A DNA stretch of 64,000 nucleotides from Paraburkholderia youngii. Its GTDB lineage: Bacteria > Pseudomonadota > Gammaproteobacteria > Burkholderiales > Burkholderiaceae. Position 1 is the first letter of the stretch; every line of letters begins with the position of its first letter. Location of the stretch: assembly GCF_013366925.1 (NCBI RefSeq), contig NZ_JAALDK010000001.1, positions 2,921,089 through 2,985,088 of the forward strand, in the 5' to 3' direction. The translations under genes and the position numbers were made by a program. Positions 1 to 14,914 of this stretch are shown one piece after another. The notes under the pieces are model-generated. The model was given only the letters and a program-made list of their open reading frames with translations, searched no databases and was not told the origin of the DNA.

Positions 1-1859
1 GGGTCCTGCCACGCTTCGATCGTCAGCGGATCGCCGTGTTCGTCGAACCAGCCGACGTCGAACAGGCCGGGCAGCACCTCACGGTCGCCGAACAGAAAGC
101 GCGTTTCACGCAACAGCGGGTGGCGCTTGCGCAGGCCGATCACGCGCGCGACGAACTCGGTCATGCGCCGGCCTTCCGGCGAATCCGCAAGGTCCCAGTC
201 GATCCAGGATAGGTCGTTATCCTGACAGTAAGCATTGTTGTTGCCGCGCTGGGTGCGCAGCGCTTCGTCGCCGGCGAGCACCATCGGCGTGCCGAGCGCG
301 ATCATCAGTGTCGCGATCAGCGAGCGTGACACGCGGCGGCGCGTGGCGAGAATCGCGGGGTCGTCGGTCGCGCCTTCGACTCCCCAGTTGCGGCTGCAAT
401 TCTCGTTGTGGCCGTCGTTGTTGTCTTCCTGGTTGGCTTCGTTGTGCTTCTGCTCGTACGCGGTGACATCGGCCAACGTGAAGCCGTCGTGCGACGTGAC
501 GAAGTTGAGCGACGCCCAAGGCTTGCGATGCCGCCGGTTGAACAGATCGGCCGAACCGGTCAGGCGCGCGGCGAGGTCGGGCCGCAGGCCGGCGTCGCCG
601 CGCCAGAACCGTCGCACGGTGTCACGGAAACGGTCGTTCCATTCGCTGAAGCCGGGTGGATGATTGCCTAGCTGATAGCCGCCAGGACCGATATCCCAGG
701 GCTCGGAAATCAGCTTGCGTTGCGACAGCACCGGGTCCTGGCGCAACGCGTCGAACAGGCCCGAACCCGGATCGAAGCCGTGGCTTTCGCGCCCAAGCGT
801 CACGCCGAGATCGAAACGGAAGCCGTCGATGTTGAACGCGGTCGACCAGTAGCGCAGCGAATCCATCACCATCTGCATCACGCGCGGATGCGGCAGATTG
901 ACCGTGTTGCCGCAGCCGGTGTCGTTGATATGGTGACGCTCGTCGCCGGGAATCAGCCGGTAGTAGCTGGCGTTGTCGAGGCCGCGCCATGAGATGGTCG
1001 GGCCCATCTCGTTGCTTTCGCAGGTGTGGTTGTAGACCACGTCGAGAATCACCTCGATGCCGGCCGCGTGCAGTTGCCGCACGGCGATGCGCATTTCGTC
1101 GAGCCGGTGCGTGCTCAGGTAGGTCGGTTCCGGCGCGAAGAACGCGGCGGTGTTGTAGCCCCAGTAGTTGCGCAGGCCGCGCTCCACGAGGAAGCGGTCG
1201 TTCAGGAACGCGTGCACGGGCAGCAGCTCGACCGCGGTCACGCCGAGCTTCAGCAGATGCTCGATGAACTCCGGCGCGGCGAGCGCCGCGAACGTGCCGC
1301 GCTCATGCTGGCGCAGATCGGAGCGCAGCATCGACGCGCCGCGCAAGTGCGTTTCGTAGATCACGGTTTCGCCCCACGGCACGTCGGGACGCCTGTCGTG
1401 CGACGAGTCGAACGCCTCGTCGACGACGACGCACTTGGGCATCGCGGGCGCGGAATCGCGCCGGTCGATCGAAAGGTCCGCGCGATTCGAATGCACGCGA
1501 TAGCCGAACAGCGCGTCGGACCAGCGAAACTGCCCGACGAGCTTGCGCGCATACGGGTCGAGCAGCAGCTTGTGCGGATTGAAGCGATGCCCGAAATGCG
1601 GCTGATACGGCCCGTGCGCGCGAAAGCCGTACGCGGTGCCAGGATGCGCGTTCGGCAGATAGCCGTGCCAGATCTCGTCGGTGCATTCGGGCATGGCGAA
1701 GCGGCGGATCTCCTTGCGTCCAGTGGAATCGAACAGGCACAGCTCGATTTTTTGCGCATTGGCCGAGAACACCGCGAAGTTGACACCCAGCCCGTCCCAG
1801 CTGGCGCCGAGCGGATACGGTGAGCCGGGCAGCAACCGGTCGGGCAACGCATGCGACAT
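1..1859 (-). CDS. glgX: Glycogen debranching enzyme GlgX (partial, C-terminus beyond the left edge)
   Basis: Hydrolyses alpha-1,6 branches of glycogen-like glucan in the cytoplasm (GH13 isoamylase type). The visible 619 codons start with MSHALPDRLLPG, followed by a CBM48-like N-terminus (GVNFAVFSANA) and the GH13 barrel. The nucleophile motif GFRFDLGVTL lies near residue 349, the acid/base ISEPWD near 386 and SHDGFTLADV near 456. The ATG is preceded by a good AGGAAAGGGA ribosome site. It is the last gene of the glgE-treS-glgB-glgX run, 116 nt after glgB. The end is cut by the window, so total length is unknown; nothing visible looks broken. Confidence 0.95.
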   Translation of the reverse strand, partial: MSHALPDRLLPGSPYPLGASWDGLGVNFAVFSANAQKIELCLFDSTGRKEIRRFAMPECTDEIWHGYLPNAHPGTAYGFRAHGPYQPHFGHRFNPHKLLLDPYARKLVGQFRWSDALFGYRVHSNRADLSIDRRDSAPAMPKCVVVDEAFDSSHDRRPDVPWGETVIYETHLRGASMLRSDLRQHERGTFAALAAPEFIEHLLKLGVTAVELLPVHAFLNDRFLVERGLRNYWGYNTAAFFAPEPTYLSTHRLDEMRIAVRQLHAAGIEVILDVVYNHTCESNEMGPTISWRGLDNASYYRLIPGDERHHINDTGCGNTVNLPHPRVMQMVMDSLRYWSTAFNIDGFRFDLGVTLGRESHGFDPGSGLFDALRQDPVLSQRKLISEPWDIGPGGYQLGNHPPGFSEWNDRFRDTVRRFWRGDAGLRPDLAARLTGSADLFNRRHRKPWASLNFVTSHDGFTLADVTAYEQKHNEANQEDNNDGHNENCSRNWGVEGATDDPAILATRRRVSRSLIATLMIALGTPMVLAGDEALRTQRGNNNAYCQDNDLSWIDWDLADSPEGRRMTEFVARVIGLRKRHPLLRETRFLFGDREVLPGLFDVGWFDEHGDPLTIEAWQD

Positions 1860-1927
1860 GTTTTCCCTTTCCTGTTCTGATTGTCGAGCTAGAGCCCGGG
1901 TCCGTCCGAGTCTTCATGCAACGGGGG

Positions 1928-1953
1928 GCGCGGCGCTTGCCTTCGCGCCGCGC
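1928..1953. other. GC-rich hairpin between glgB and glgX
   Basis: An 8-bp perfect inverted repeat (GCGCGGCG / CGCCGCGC) with a 10-nt loop lies in the 116-nt gap between glgB and glgX. No T-run follows on the minus strand, so it is not a normal intrinsic terminator. It might affect mRNA processing or partial termination; that is inference. Confidence 0.35.
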
Positions 1954-1975
1954 GCCTGTGCTGCGGCACGTTTCC

Positions 1976-7642
<5,667 letters not shown>

Positions 7643-7646
<4 letters not shown>

Positions 7647-10600
7647 GTTCCACCTTCCATCCAGGTTGGGGTGACAGCGTCTGCGTGAAGAGTGCTGTCG
7701 TGTTCGTGGTCGCTGTCCTCCGGGCGATCCGCGGGCAGGCCGCCTAGCGGCGCGATGCGCCAGATCGAGAACGGTTGGCCCGAGCCGAGCCGCACGTGCT
7801 GCCAGCGTCCGTGCCATTCGAAGCGTGCGCCGGTCATCTGGTCGATCACTTCGAGCGCGGCGTGGTCGTGCAGATGCCAGCGCTGGAACGTGTCCCACGA
7901 CAACTCGATGTCCGCGCCCTGCTCGTTGAACGGATCGAGATTGATCGCGACGACGATCACGTTGTCGCGCGACTCGGTCGCTTTCTCGAAGAACAGGATG
8001 TGATCGTTGTGCGCGGAGAGGAACGTGAGACCGAGATGCGTTTGCAGCGCCGGATTCGCGCGCCGGATGCGATTCAGTGCGGTGATCTCGCCGACGATAT
8101 TGCCGGGCCGGTGCCAGTCCCACGCGCGCAACTGATACTTTTCGGAGTCCAGGTACTCTTCGCTGTTCGGCAGCGCGGTGGCCTCGCACAGTTCGAAGCC
8201 GCTATACACGCCCCACAGACCGGCGAGTGTCGCGGCCAGCGCCGCGCGGATCAGAAAGCCCGTGCGTCCCTGCGATTGCAGGTGGCGCGGGTTGATGTCC
8301 GGCGTATTGACGAAGAAGTTCGGCCGGTAGAAATCGCGCGCGCCGGTCTGCGTGAGCTCAACCATGTACTCGGTGAAGTCGCGCTTCGACTCGCGCCACG
8401 TGAAGTACGTGTACGACTGCGAGAAGCCGATCTTGCCGAGCCGGTTCATCATGCGCGGCCGCGTGAACGCTTCCGCGAGGAAAATGACATCAGGGTGGCG
8501 CGCGCGCACGTCGGCGATCATCCATTCCCAGAACGGCAGCGGTTTGGTGTGCGGATTGTCGACGCGGAAAATGCGCACACCCGCGTCGACCCAGAACAGG
8601 ATCACGTCGCGCAACGCGAGCCACAGGTCGGGCTTCGCATCGCGCGCGTAGAAGTCCGGGTTGACGATGTCCTGATACTTCTTCGGCGGATTCTCGGCGT
8701 AGCGCAGCGTGCCGTCGGGGCGCCACGCGAACCACGTCGGATGCTCCTTCAGCCACGGGTGATCGGGCGAGCACTGGATCGCGAAGTCGAGCGCGATTTC
8801 GAGGCCGTGCGCATGCGCGGCGGCGAGCATCGCCTTGAAATCGTCGAGTGTGCCGAGCTGCGGATGCACGGCGGTGTGGCCGCCTTCTGCCGCGCCGATC
8901 GCATACGGACTGCCCACGTCGCCCGGCTGCGCGGTCAGCGTGTTGTTGCGGCCCTTGCGGTTCGCGAGGCCGATCGGATGAATCGGCGGGAAGTACAGCA
9001 CGTCGAAGCCCATGTCGCGGATGCGCGGCAGTTTCGCGGTGACGTCCGCGAACGTGCCGTGGCGCGATTCGTCGTCGCTCATCGAGCGCGGGAAGATTTC
9101 GTACCAGCTCGCGAAATAGGCGGCGGTGCGTTCCGCGTCGATCTTGTAGGTCACCTGATCGCGGCTGAGAAACGGCCGGTGGCGCGCGGCGGTCATCGCT
9201 GTCGCTGTGGCGGGCGCGAGAATCAGCGCGAGCTTCTGTTCGGCGTCGGCCTTCTGGAAGTCGCGCACGATGTGTTCGAGCGATTCCTTGTCGGCGCCTT
9301 CGGCCGTCTCGACTTCGGCGAGCACGAGCGCGAACAGATGCGCGGCTTCGTCGAGTTCGATCTCGACGGTCTGGTTCGCCTTCAGCTTCTTCTGGATGTG
9401 CTCGACGAGCGACGCGAAGTCGTCGCGCCACGCAATCACGGTGAATTCGTAGCGGCCGATCCGTTCGAGCGGAATGCGCGCGCTCCACAAGTCGAGACCG
9501 GCCGGCGGCGCGGGTGCCATCAGCTCTTCGTGCCACGCGGTTTCGTCGGCCGCGCGCCACAGCACGGCGGCCGCGATCTTGTCGTGACCTTCGGCGAAGA
9601 TCGCCGCGCGAATCTCCGCGCGCTCGCCGACGCTGCGCTTGGCCGCGAAGCGGCCGTTTTCGACCGAAGGCGACACGCTCTCGATCGCGACGCGCGGCGC
9701 CTCGATCGCGTCGAGCACGGTCTTGTGGCCGCTGCGCTTGCTGTTCGACTTGTCGATGGGCGGCGCGAGGTAGATCGGCTGTTCCGCGAACGCGCGCAGC
9801 AGCCGCACCGCGCCGGGCGCAAGCGCGAACGGCGCGAGGGCCGCGGGTTCGTTTCGGCCGCGTGCATCGAGCGGCACGAAGCGCGTAAAGCTGCCCGGCA
9901 CGCCCGCGAGGAAGCGCGCGGGATCGACCCGCACTGGCGCGCCGAGTTCGGGATTCACGGCGATCAGGAGTGCTTCGCTGGCGTCGCGCAGATCGGCCGC
10001 GTCGGCGCGCAGCAGAACCGCGGCCGATGCCCCGGGTCCGCTCAATTGGCGCAATTCACCGTTGGCGTGCAGCGTCGGCGTATTGCGCGCGAAGTCGTTC
10101 GCCTGGGTGACGGCGGCGCTCAGATCGAAGCGGCGCGACTGCACGGCGCGCGCGAACTGCGCGGCGTCGCCGCGCGTTTGCGACATCGGTTCGGCGATGC
10201 CGTATTCGAAGCCCATCGGCATCATCCAGCCGCTGCCCACTGCAACCGACGTGAACAGCGCGCGTCGATACGCCCGCTCGACGATCGCCGCATCGTGCAC
10301 GTCGCTCAATTCGGCGGCGAGGCGCGTGCCGTACGGCGCCTCGGGAAAGGCGATCGGCGCGCCGACGCGCGCGAGCGCCGCATGCTCCTCGGCCATCCAG
10401 CTCGAACGGAAGTCCCACCAGCGCACCGACGAAAACGCGCTGTCGAAGCCGGCTGCCTCGAGCCCGGGCAGATCGCCGCGCGACAGGCCCGGCGTGGCCG
10501 CGAGAAAGCGCACGTGCGGATGCTTCGCACGCACTTCATCGCCGAGATGCCGCCATACGGCAGCCGGCACGCGATGCGGCGAATCGAAACTGAAGCCGCC

Positions 10601-11095
10601 GACCCCCGCCTCGGCGAGCGCGAGCAGTTGCTGGGTCCACCAGACGCACAGCGAGGCACTCGTCGCAGGGTCGTCGAAATTCGCGTAGGCGACGTTGTCT
10701 TCGCGATGCACGTGGCGCGGATCGAGCCGCGCGAGCTCGGACTCGCGCGCGTGAAACCAGTCCGAATGTTCGCTGTACAGCACGCCGTCGGCGGCCACGC
10801 GGTCGATCACCAGATCGATCAGCAGCGTCAGATTATTGCGGCGCGCGGCATCGGCGAGCATGCGCACGGCGTCGGGCACCGAATGCTGTGCCTCGAACAC
10901 CGGATGCAGCCGCGCGTGATTGCCAACCACCTGAGCGTGGCCCGCCTGGCCAGGCTCGAACAGCCCGGCGATCAACGCGTGATCGAAGCCGAGCCCGGCC
11001 GCGTGAGCGAACTGCGCGGGCCAGGCATCGAGGGGCCCGACGAGAAGAGAGTGAAAAAAGTAAATCCGCGGCGCGTACCCGTTTGGAGGTTCCAT
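7643..11095 (-). CDS. glgE: Alpha-1,4-glucan:maltose-1-phosphate maltosyltransferase GlgE with extra N-terminal amylase-like domain
   Basis: Transfers maltose from maltose-1-phosphate onto alpha-glucan ends. The protein has 1150 aa, far longer than actinobacterial GlgE (about 670 aa). Residues about 480-1150 hold the GlgE core, with the nucleophile region FRVDNPHTKPLPF near 845 and the acid/base LAEAFTRPRMM near 872. The first 430 or so residues look like a second GH13-type barrel (GLGFDHALIAGLF; FSFDSPHRV), probably catalytically altered. It is the first gene of the operon and its stop overlaps the treS start (ATGA). The N-terminal domain's role is not known to me. Confidence 0.93.
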
Positions 11096-11585
11096 CGGTC
11101 GTTTCCAGAGTTGTCCTGCTGCGGTGTGGATGCAGTTGGCATGCGATCACAGCGCTCATTGGGCTTCCCGAGCCGGATACCGCGCGATGCGTCAGCGGGG
11201 GCACGTACTGGTCAATGTAGTGCAAAGATCGTCACCCCGCTGGCCAGTCGCGGGTGCTTTCGCGCCAGACGCCGGTCCGGTGGGACTGGTCGTCACTCGT
11301 CGCGGAAAGGGAGCAAACCATGTGCCAACGCGGCGGCCCGCTAGCGGGAAAAGGGGGAGGTTACGTTGAGATGGCGGGTGCCGAAGGTGCGCGCCCGCAC
11401 GGAGCGCGTGCGATTAAGCGGGCATTGTTACGCACGCCGCGGGTGGCGCGGCATGTAAAACGGGACGACGTGGGTCGGATTTACACGGACGGCCGCGCGC
11501 AGCCACGGTGACGCTCACGTGGCAGCCATGTGGCACGCACGTGGCATTCGCATGAAATTCATCCGGGCGCCGAGCAATGGCCGAG
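11096..11585. other. 490-nt non-coding stretch upstream of glgE
   Basis: No convincing coding region is present. The stretch separates the start of glgE from the end of the DUF1345 gene, both on the minus strand, so it should carry the glgE promoter. I could not pick a clear -35/-10 pair. The only visible structure is a set of three 11-bp direct repeats, listed separately. Confidence 0.6.
11516..11546. repeat. Three tandem 11-bp repeats with a CAYGTGGCA core
   Basis: CACGTGGCA, CATGTGGCA and CACGTGGCA begin at 11516, 11527 and 11538, exactly 11 bp apart, about one DNA helical turn. The first and third contain the palindrome CACGTG. The spacing is what one would expect of a protein binding to one face of DNA. 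They sit about 420 bp before the glgE start and just after the end of the DUF1345 gene. Function is unknown. Confidence 0.5.
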
Positions 11586-12248
11586 TCACGAACCCAGCAG
11601 CCCCGCCGCGATGTTCACGCACAAGCCGAGCACCGCGACGTTGAAGTAGAACGACAGGACCGATTGCGCGAGTGTCGCGCGACGAATTTCGCGCGAACGC
11701 AGCACCACGTCGGAGGTCTGCGACGCGACCGCGATCGTGAACGAGTAGTACAGGAAGTCCCAGTAGTTCGGCAATAAATGATGATCGGGAAACTTCAGCG
11801 CGGTCTCTTTCGCGTCGGTGCCGTAGTAGAGGCGCGCGTAGTGCAGCGTGAAGATGGTCGGAATCAGAAACCATGCGCCGATCAGCGTCAGACCGGTCAG
11901 CAGGTAGTGCCAGAAGGTCGTTGCGCCGCCCGCGCCCTTGGCCGACGCGAGTTCTAGCACGATCGCGGCGATGCTTGCGATCGTCGCGACGCAGATCACG
12001 ACCAGCACGACGCCCGCGTTTTCGTCGTCGCGTATCGCGCGTTCGCGCACGCGGTGCTCGTCGGCGAGAGCCATGTGCACCCAGATCATCAGCAGGTAGC
12101 TCCAGATGGCCGCGTCCCAGCCGATCAGTGCGCGCGCCATCGGACTCGTATGATCGGGCACGAGGAACGCGACGACGATCCCGATCGCGAGGCCGATCAC
12201 CGTGCGGGGCCGATTGCGAAGAACTTGCGGATAGTAGTTGATGGACAT
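11586..12248 (-). CDS. DUF1345 family inner-membrane protein
   Basis: A 220-aa integral membrane protein with about five hydrophobic segments (for example [16 protein letters not shown] and [12 protein letters not shown]) and the conserved [20 protein letters not shown] stretch of the DUF1345 family. Its function is not established. I chose the ATG at 12248 ([17 protein letters not shown]); an upstream start would add 29 hydrophilic residues with no membrane character. It is transcribed away from the sugar dehydrogenase genes. Confidence 0.85.
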   Translation of the reverse strand: MSINYYPQVLRNRPRTVIGLAIGIVVAFLVPDHTSPMARALIGWDAAIWSYLLMIWVHMALADEHRVRERAIRDDENAGVVLVVICVATIASIAAIVLELASAKGAGGATTFWHYLLTGLTLIGAWFLIPTIFTLHYARLYYGTDAKETALKFPDHHLLPNYWDFLYYSFTIAVASQTSDVVLRSREIRRATLAQSVLSFYFNVAVLGLCVNIAAGLLGS

Positions 12249-12585
12249 GAGTCGAGATGTACGACGAAGTGTAGGGCAGTCGGTGTCGCTGATTCTACGC
12301 GTGCAACGAGGACCGATTGTCGAATGGTGGGTCACAGGCTATAGTCTTTCGCAGCGGCCTTGCGCGCCGCTTTCAGTTGAAAGGCGATTGGCAGAAAACG
12401 GCCGCAATCGTTGCGCTCATGCATACGGCGCCACACATGCGGCGCGCGTGAATCGCGCGCACGGATTCGAGACCGCTGAAGCGGCGTCAGACCAGGTTTG
12501 GGGAAGAGCAAACGAAGCGGCACGCGAACGGCATCATGCCTTTCCCGTGCAGCTCGTCGAGAACGACTCATCATCTGGAGCCCCC
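12249..12585. other. Divergent intergenic region before the dehydrogenase operon
   Basis: This 337-nt region lies between the starts of the DUF1345 gene and the sugar dehydrogenase gamma subunit. It holds a plausible rightward promoter (listed separately) and otherwise no gene I can support. The gamma subunit's mRNA would have a leader of more than 200 nt. Confidence 0.55.
12317..12345 (+). promoter_or_regulatory. Predicted sigma70-type promoter of the FAD-sugar dehydrogenase operon
   Basis: TTGTCG (12317-12322) and TATAGT (12340-12345) are separated by exactly 17 bp. It is the best match in the divergent intergenic region and points to the dehydrogenase genes. Confidence 0.5.
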
Positions 12586-13212
12586 ATGACAGATGTTCCT
12601 GAGGATAACGATGCGCGTCCCCACATGACGCATCGGCAAGGAGCGAAGTCCTATCGCAGTGCCACGCGTTTCACCGGTTTGTCCCCGTCGTTTTCCGCTT
12701 CGCGCAGGGCCTGGGTGCTCGGTTCGTGCGCGGCGGCCGCGGCGCTCGCGTTCGCCGGCGCGAGCCGTTCGCTGTCGTGGATCGCGCCCGTGTTCGCCGC
12801 TACGCCGCCAGCCGGCGGCGGACTCGATGCCTTCCTCGCGCTTTCGCGACACCTCACCGCCCGTAGCAGTTTCGACACCGTGCTCGGCCAGCGTGTCTAC
12901 GAGGCGCTGTCGCGTGCCGATAACCAGTTCGCGCAGAACGTCGCCGCGCTGAACACCTGGCTGCAAGGCCACGGCGGCGTGCCGTCCGATACCATCACGC
13001 AGGCACTGCAAACCGACCAGCCCGCGCTCGCAAAAGCGGTCGGCGCGATCATGCGCGCGTGGTATCTCGGACTCGTCGGCGACATGCCGCACGTCCAGGT
13101 GATCGCCTATGAAAAGGCGCTGATGTTCGCGCCTGTGCAAGACGTGCTCACGATTCCCTCCTATTGCCGCGACGTGCCGTTCTACTGGACGCAGAAGCCG
13201 CTGCACGGGTGA
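12586..13212 (+). CDS. FAD-dependent sugar (glucose) dehydrogenase, gamma/small subunit with Tat-type signal
   Basis: 208 aa. An arginine pair (ASRRAWVLGS) followed by a hydrophobic stretch looks like a Tat signal, and the family is known to carry the folded catalytic subunit out by hitch-hiking. The rest matches the small subunit of membrane-bound sugar/gluconate dehydrogenases (DAFLALSRHLT, PSYCRDVPFYWTQKPLHG). I chose the ATG at 12586, preceded by a GGAG ribosome site; the upstream extension is compositionally unlike a protein start. It precedes the catalytic subunit by 80 nt, the order gamma-alpha-beta known from the Burkholderia cepacia glucose dehydrogenase. Confidence 0.88.
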   Translation: MTDVPEDNDARPHMTHRQGAKSYRSATRFTGLSPSFSASRRAWVLGSCAAAAALAFAGASRSLSWIAPVFAATPPAGGGLDAFLALSRHLTARSSFDTVLGQRVYEALSRADNQFAQNVAALNTWLQGHGGVPSDTITQALQTDQPALAKAVGAIMRAWYLGLVGDMPHVQVIAYEKALMFAPVQDVLTIPSYCRDVPFYWTQKPLHG

Positions 13213-13292
13213 GCCGCGCGGGCTCGCCAGCGGGCCACGCCAGCAGCGCACGAACCAAGCCCGCAACAGGCAGAGCACCGGAGAGAGAAACG

Positions 13293-14894
13293 ATGGCAAA
13301 CACACAATCCGCCGATATCGTCGTGGTCGGCTCGGGCGTCGCCGGCAGTCTGGTTGCGCATCAGCTGGCACTGGCGGGCGCGTCGGTGATCCTGCTCGAA
13401 GCCGGGCCGCGCATTGCGCGCTGGCAGATCGTCGAGAACTTCCGCAATTCGCCGGCCAAGTCCGACTTCGCGACGCCGTATCCGTCGACGCCTTACGCGC
13501 CGCATCCCGAATACGCGCCCGCGAACAACTACCTGATCCAGAAGGGCGATTATCCGTACAACTCACAATACGTGCGGCTCGTCGGCGGCACGACGTGGCA
13601 CTGGGCGGCCGCCGCGTGGCGGCTGCTGCCGTCGGACTTCCAGTTGCACAAGCTGTATGGCGTCGGGCGCGACTGGCCGTACCCGTACGAAGCGCTCGAG
13701 CCGTGGTACGTGGCCGCCGAAGTGCAGCTCGGCGTGTCCGGTCCGGATAGTTCGATCGATCTCGGTTCGCCGCGCTCGAAGCCCTATCCGATGCAGCAGT
13801 TGCCGCTGTCGTACATGGATCAGCGTTTCAGCGACGTGCTCAACGCGCAGGGCTTCAAGGTCGTGCCCGAACCGGTTGCGCGCAACAGCCGGCCGTACGA
13901 TGCGCGGCCGACCTGCTGCGGCAACAACAACTGCATGCCGATCTGCCCGATCGCCGCGATGTACAACGGCGTGATCCATGCGGAGAAGGCCGAGCAGGCC
14001 GGTGCGAAGCTGATTCCCGAAGCGGTCGTGTATCGCATCGAAGCGGACGACAAAGGGCTCATCACCGCGGTCCACTACAAGGACCCGAACGGCAATAGCA
14101 CACGCGTCACCGGCAAGCTGTTCGTGCTCGCGGCGAACGGCATCGAAACGCCGAAGCTGATGCTGATGTCGACCTCGGAAAAATTCCCGCACGGCGTCGG
14201 CAACAGCTCCGATCAGGTCGGCCGCAACCTGATGGATCATCCGGGCACCGGCGTCACGTTTCTCGCCAACGAACCGCTGTGGCCCGGCCGCGGCCCGATG
14301 GAGATGACCTCGATCGTCAACTTCCGCGACGGCGCGTTCCGCTCCGACTACGCGTCGAAGAAGCTGCATCTGTCGAACGGCGTGCCGACCATGGGCGTTA
14401 CCGCCGATCTGCTGAAAAAAGGCCTGACCGGCGCCGAGCTCGACCGGCAGATTCGCGACCGCGCGGCACGCACGCTGAGCATCAACAGCTTTCACGAACA
14501 TCTGCCGGAGCCGCAGAACCGCATCGTGCCGTCGGCGGATCACAAGGACGCGCTCGGCATTGCGCAGCCCGAGATCTACTACTCGATCAACGACTACGTG
14601 AAGAAGAGCGCCGCCGATACGCACGAACAGTATGCGAAGATCGCGGCGCTATTCGGCGGCACCGAAGTCTCGTTCGACGACAGCTTCGCGCCGAACAATC
14701 ACATCATGGGCACGACGATCATGGGCAGCGATGCGGCGAGTTCGGTCGTCGACCCGGACTGCCGCACGCACGATCATTCGAACCTGTTCATCGCCAGCAG
14801 CGGCGTGATGCCTACCGCCGCGTCGGTGAACTGCACGCTGACGATCGCGGCTTTGTCGCTGAAGCTGGCCGACAAGCTGAAGCGCGAAATTTGA
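13293..14894 (+). CDS. FAD-dependent sugar (glucose) dehydrogenase, catalytic alpha subunit (GMC family)
   Basis: 533 aa. The N-terminus carries the FAD dinucleotide-binding motif VVGSGVAGSLVAHQLA. Cys208, Cys209, Cys214 and Cys218 (CCGNNNCMPIC) match the 3Fe-4S-cluster cysteines described for the B. cepacia FAD-glucose dehydrogenase, and much of the sequence resembles that enzyme from memory. The C-terminal GMC region contains FAPNNHIMGTTIMG. It would oxidise a sugar or polyol outside the inner membrane and pass electrons through the Fe-S cluster to the cytochrome subunit. Glucose, sorbitol and gluconate cannot be told apart by eye. GAGAGA precedes the ATG. Confidence 0.9.
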   Translation: MANTQSADIVVVGSGVAGSLVAHQLALAGASVILLEAGPRIARWQIVENFRNSPAKSDFATPYPSTPYAPHPEYAPANNYLIQKGDYPYNSQYVRLVGGTTWHWAAAAWRLLPSDFQLHKLYGVGRDWPYPYEALEPWYVAAEVQLGVSGPDSSIDLGSPRSKPYPMQQLPLSYMDQRFSDVLNAQGFKVVPEPVARNSRPYDARPTCCGNNNCMPICPIAAMYNGVIHAEKAEQAGAKLIPEAVVYRIEADDKGLITAVHYKDPNGNSTRVTGKLFVLAANGIETPKLMLMSTSEKFPHGVGNSSDQVGRNLMDHPGTGVTFLANEPLWPGRGPMEMTSIVNFRDGAFRSDYASKKLHLSNGVPTMGVTADLLKKGLTGAELDRQIRDRAARTLSINSFHEHLPEPQNRIVPSADHKDALGIAQPEIYYSINDYVKKSAADTHEQYAKIAALFGGTEVSFDDSFAPNNHIMGTTIMGSDAASSVVDPDCRTHDHSNLFIASSGVMPTAASVNCTLTIAALSLKLADKLKREI

Positions 14895-14914
14895 GCGCTG
14901 ACCGGAGAGCCACA

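Noticed and set aside
7775..11344. Very long plus-strand open frame opposite glgE
   Set aside because: It mirrors the codon pattern of glgE in high-G+C DNA. The translation is Arg/Val/His-rich with no recognisable domain.
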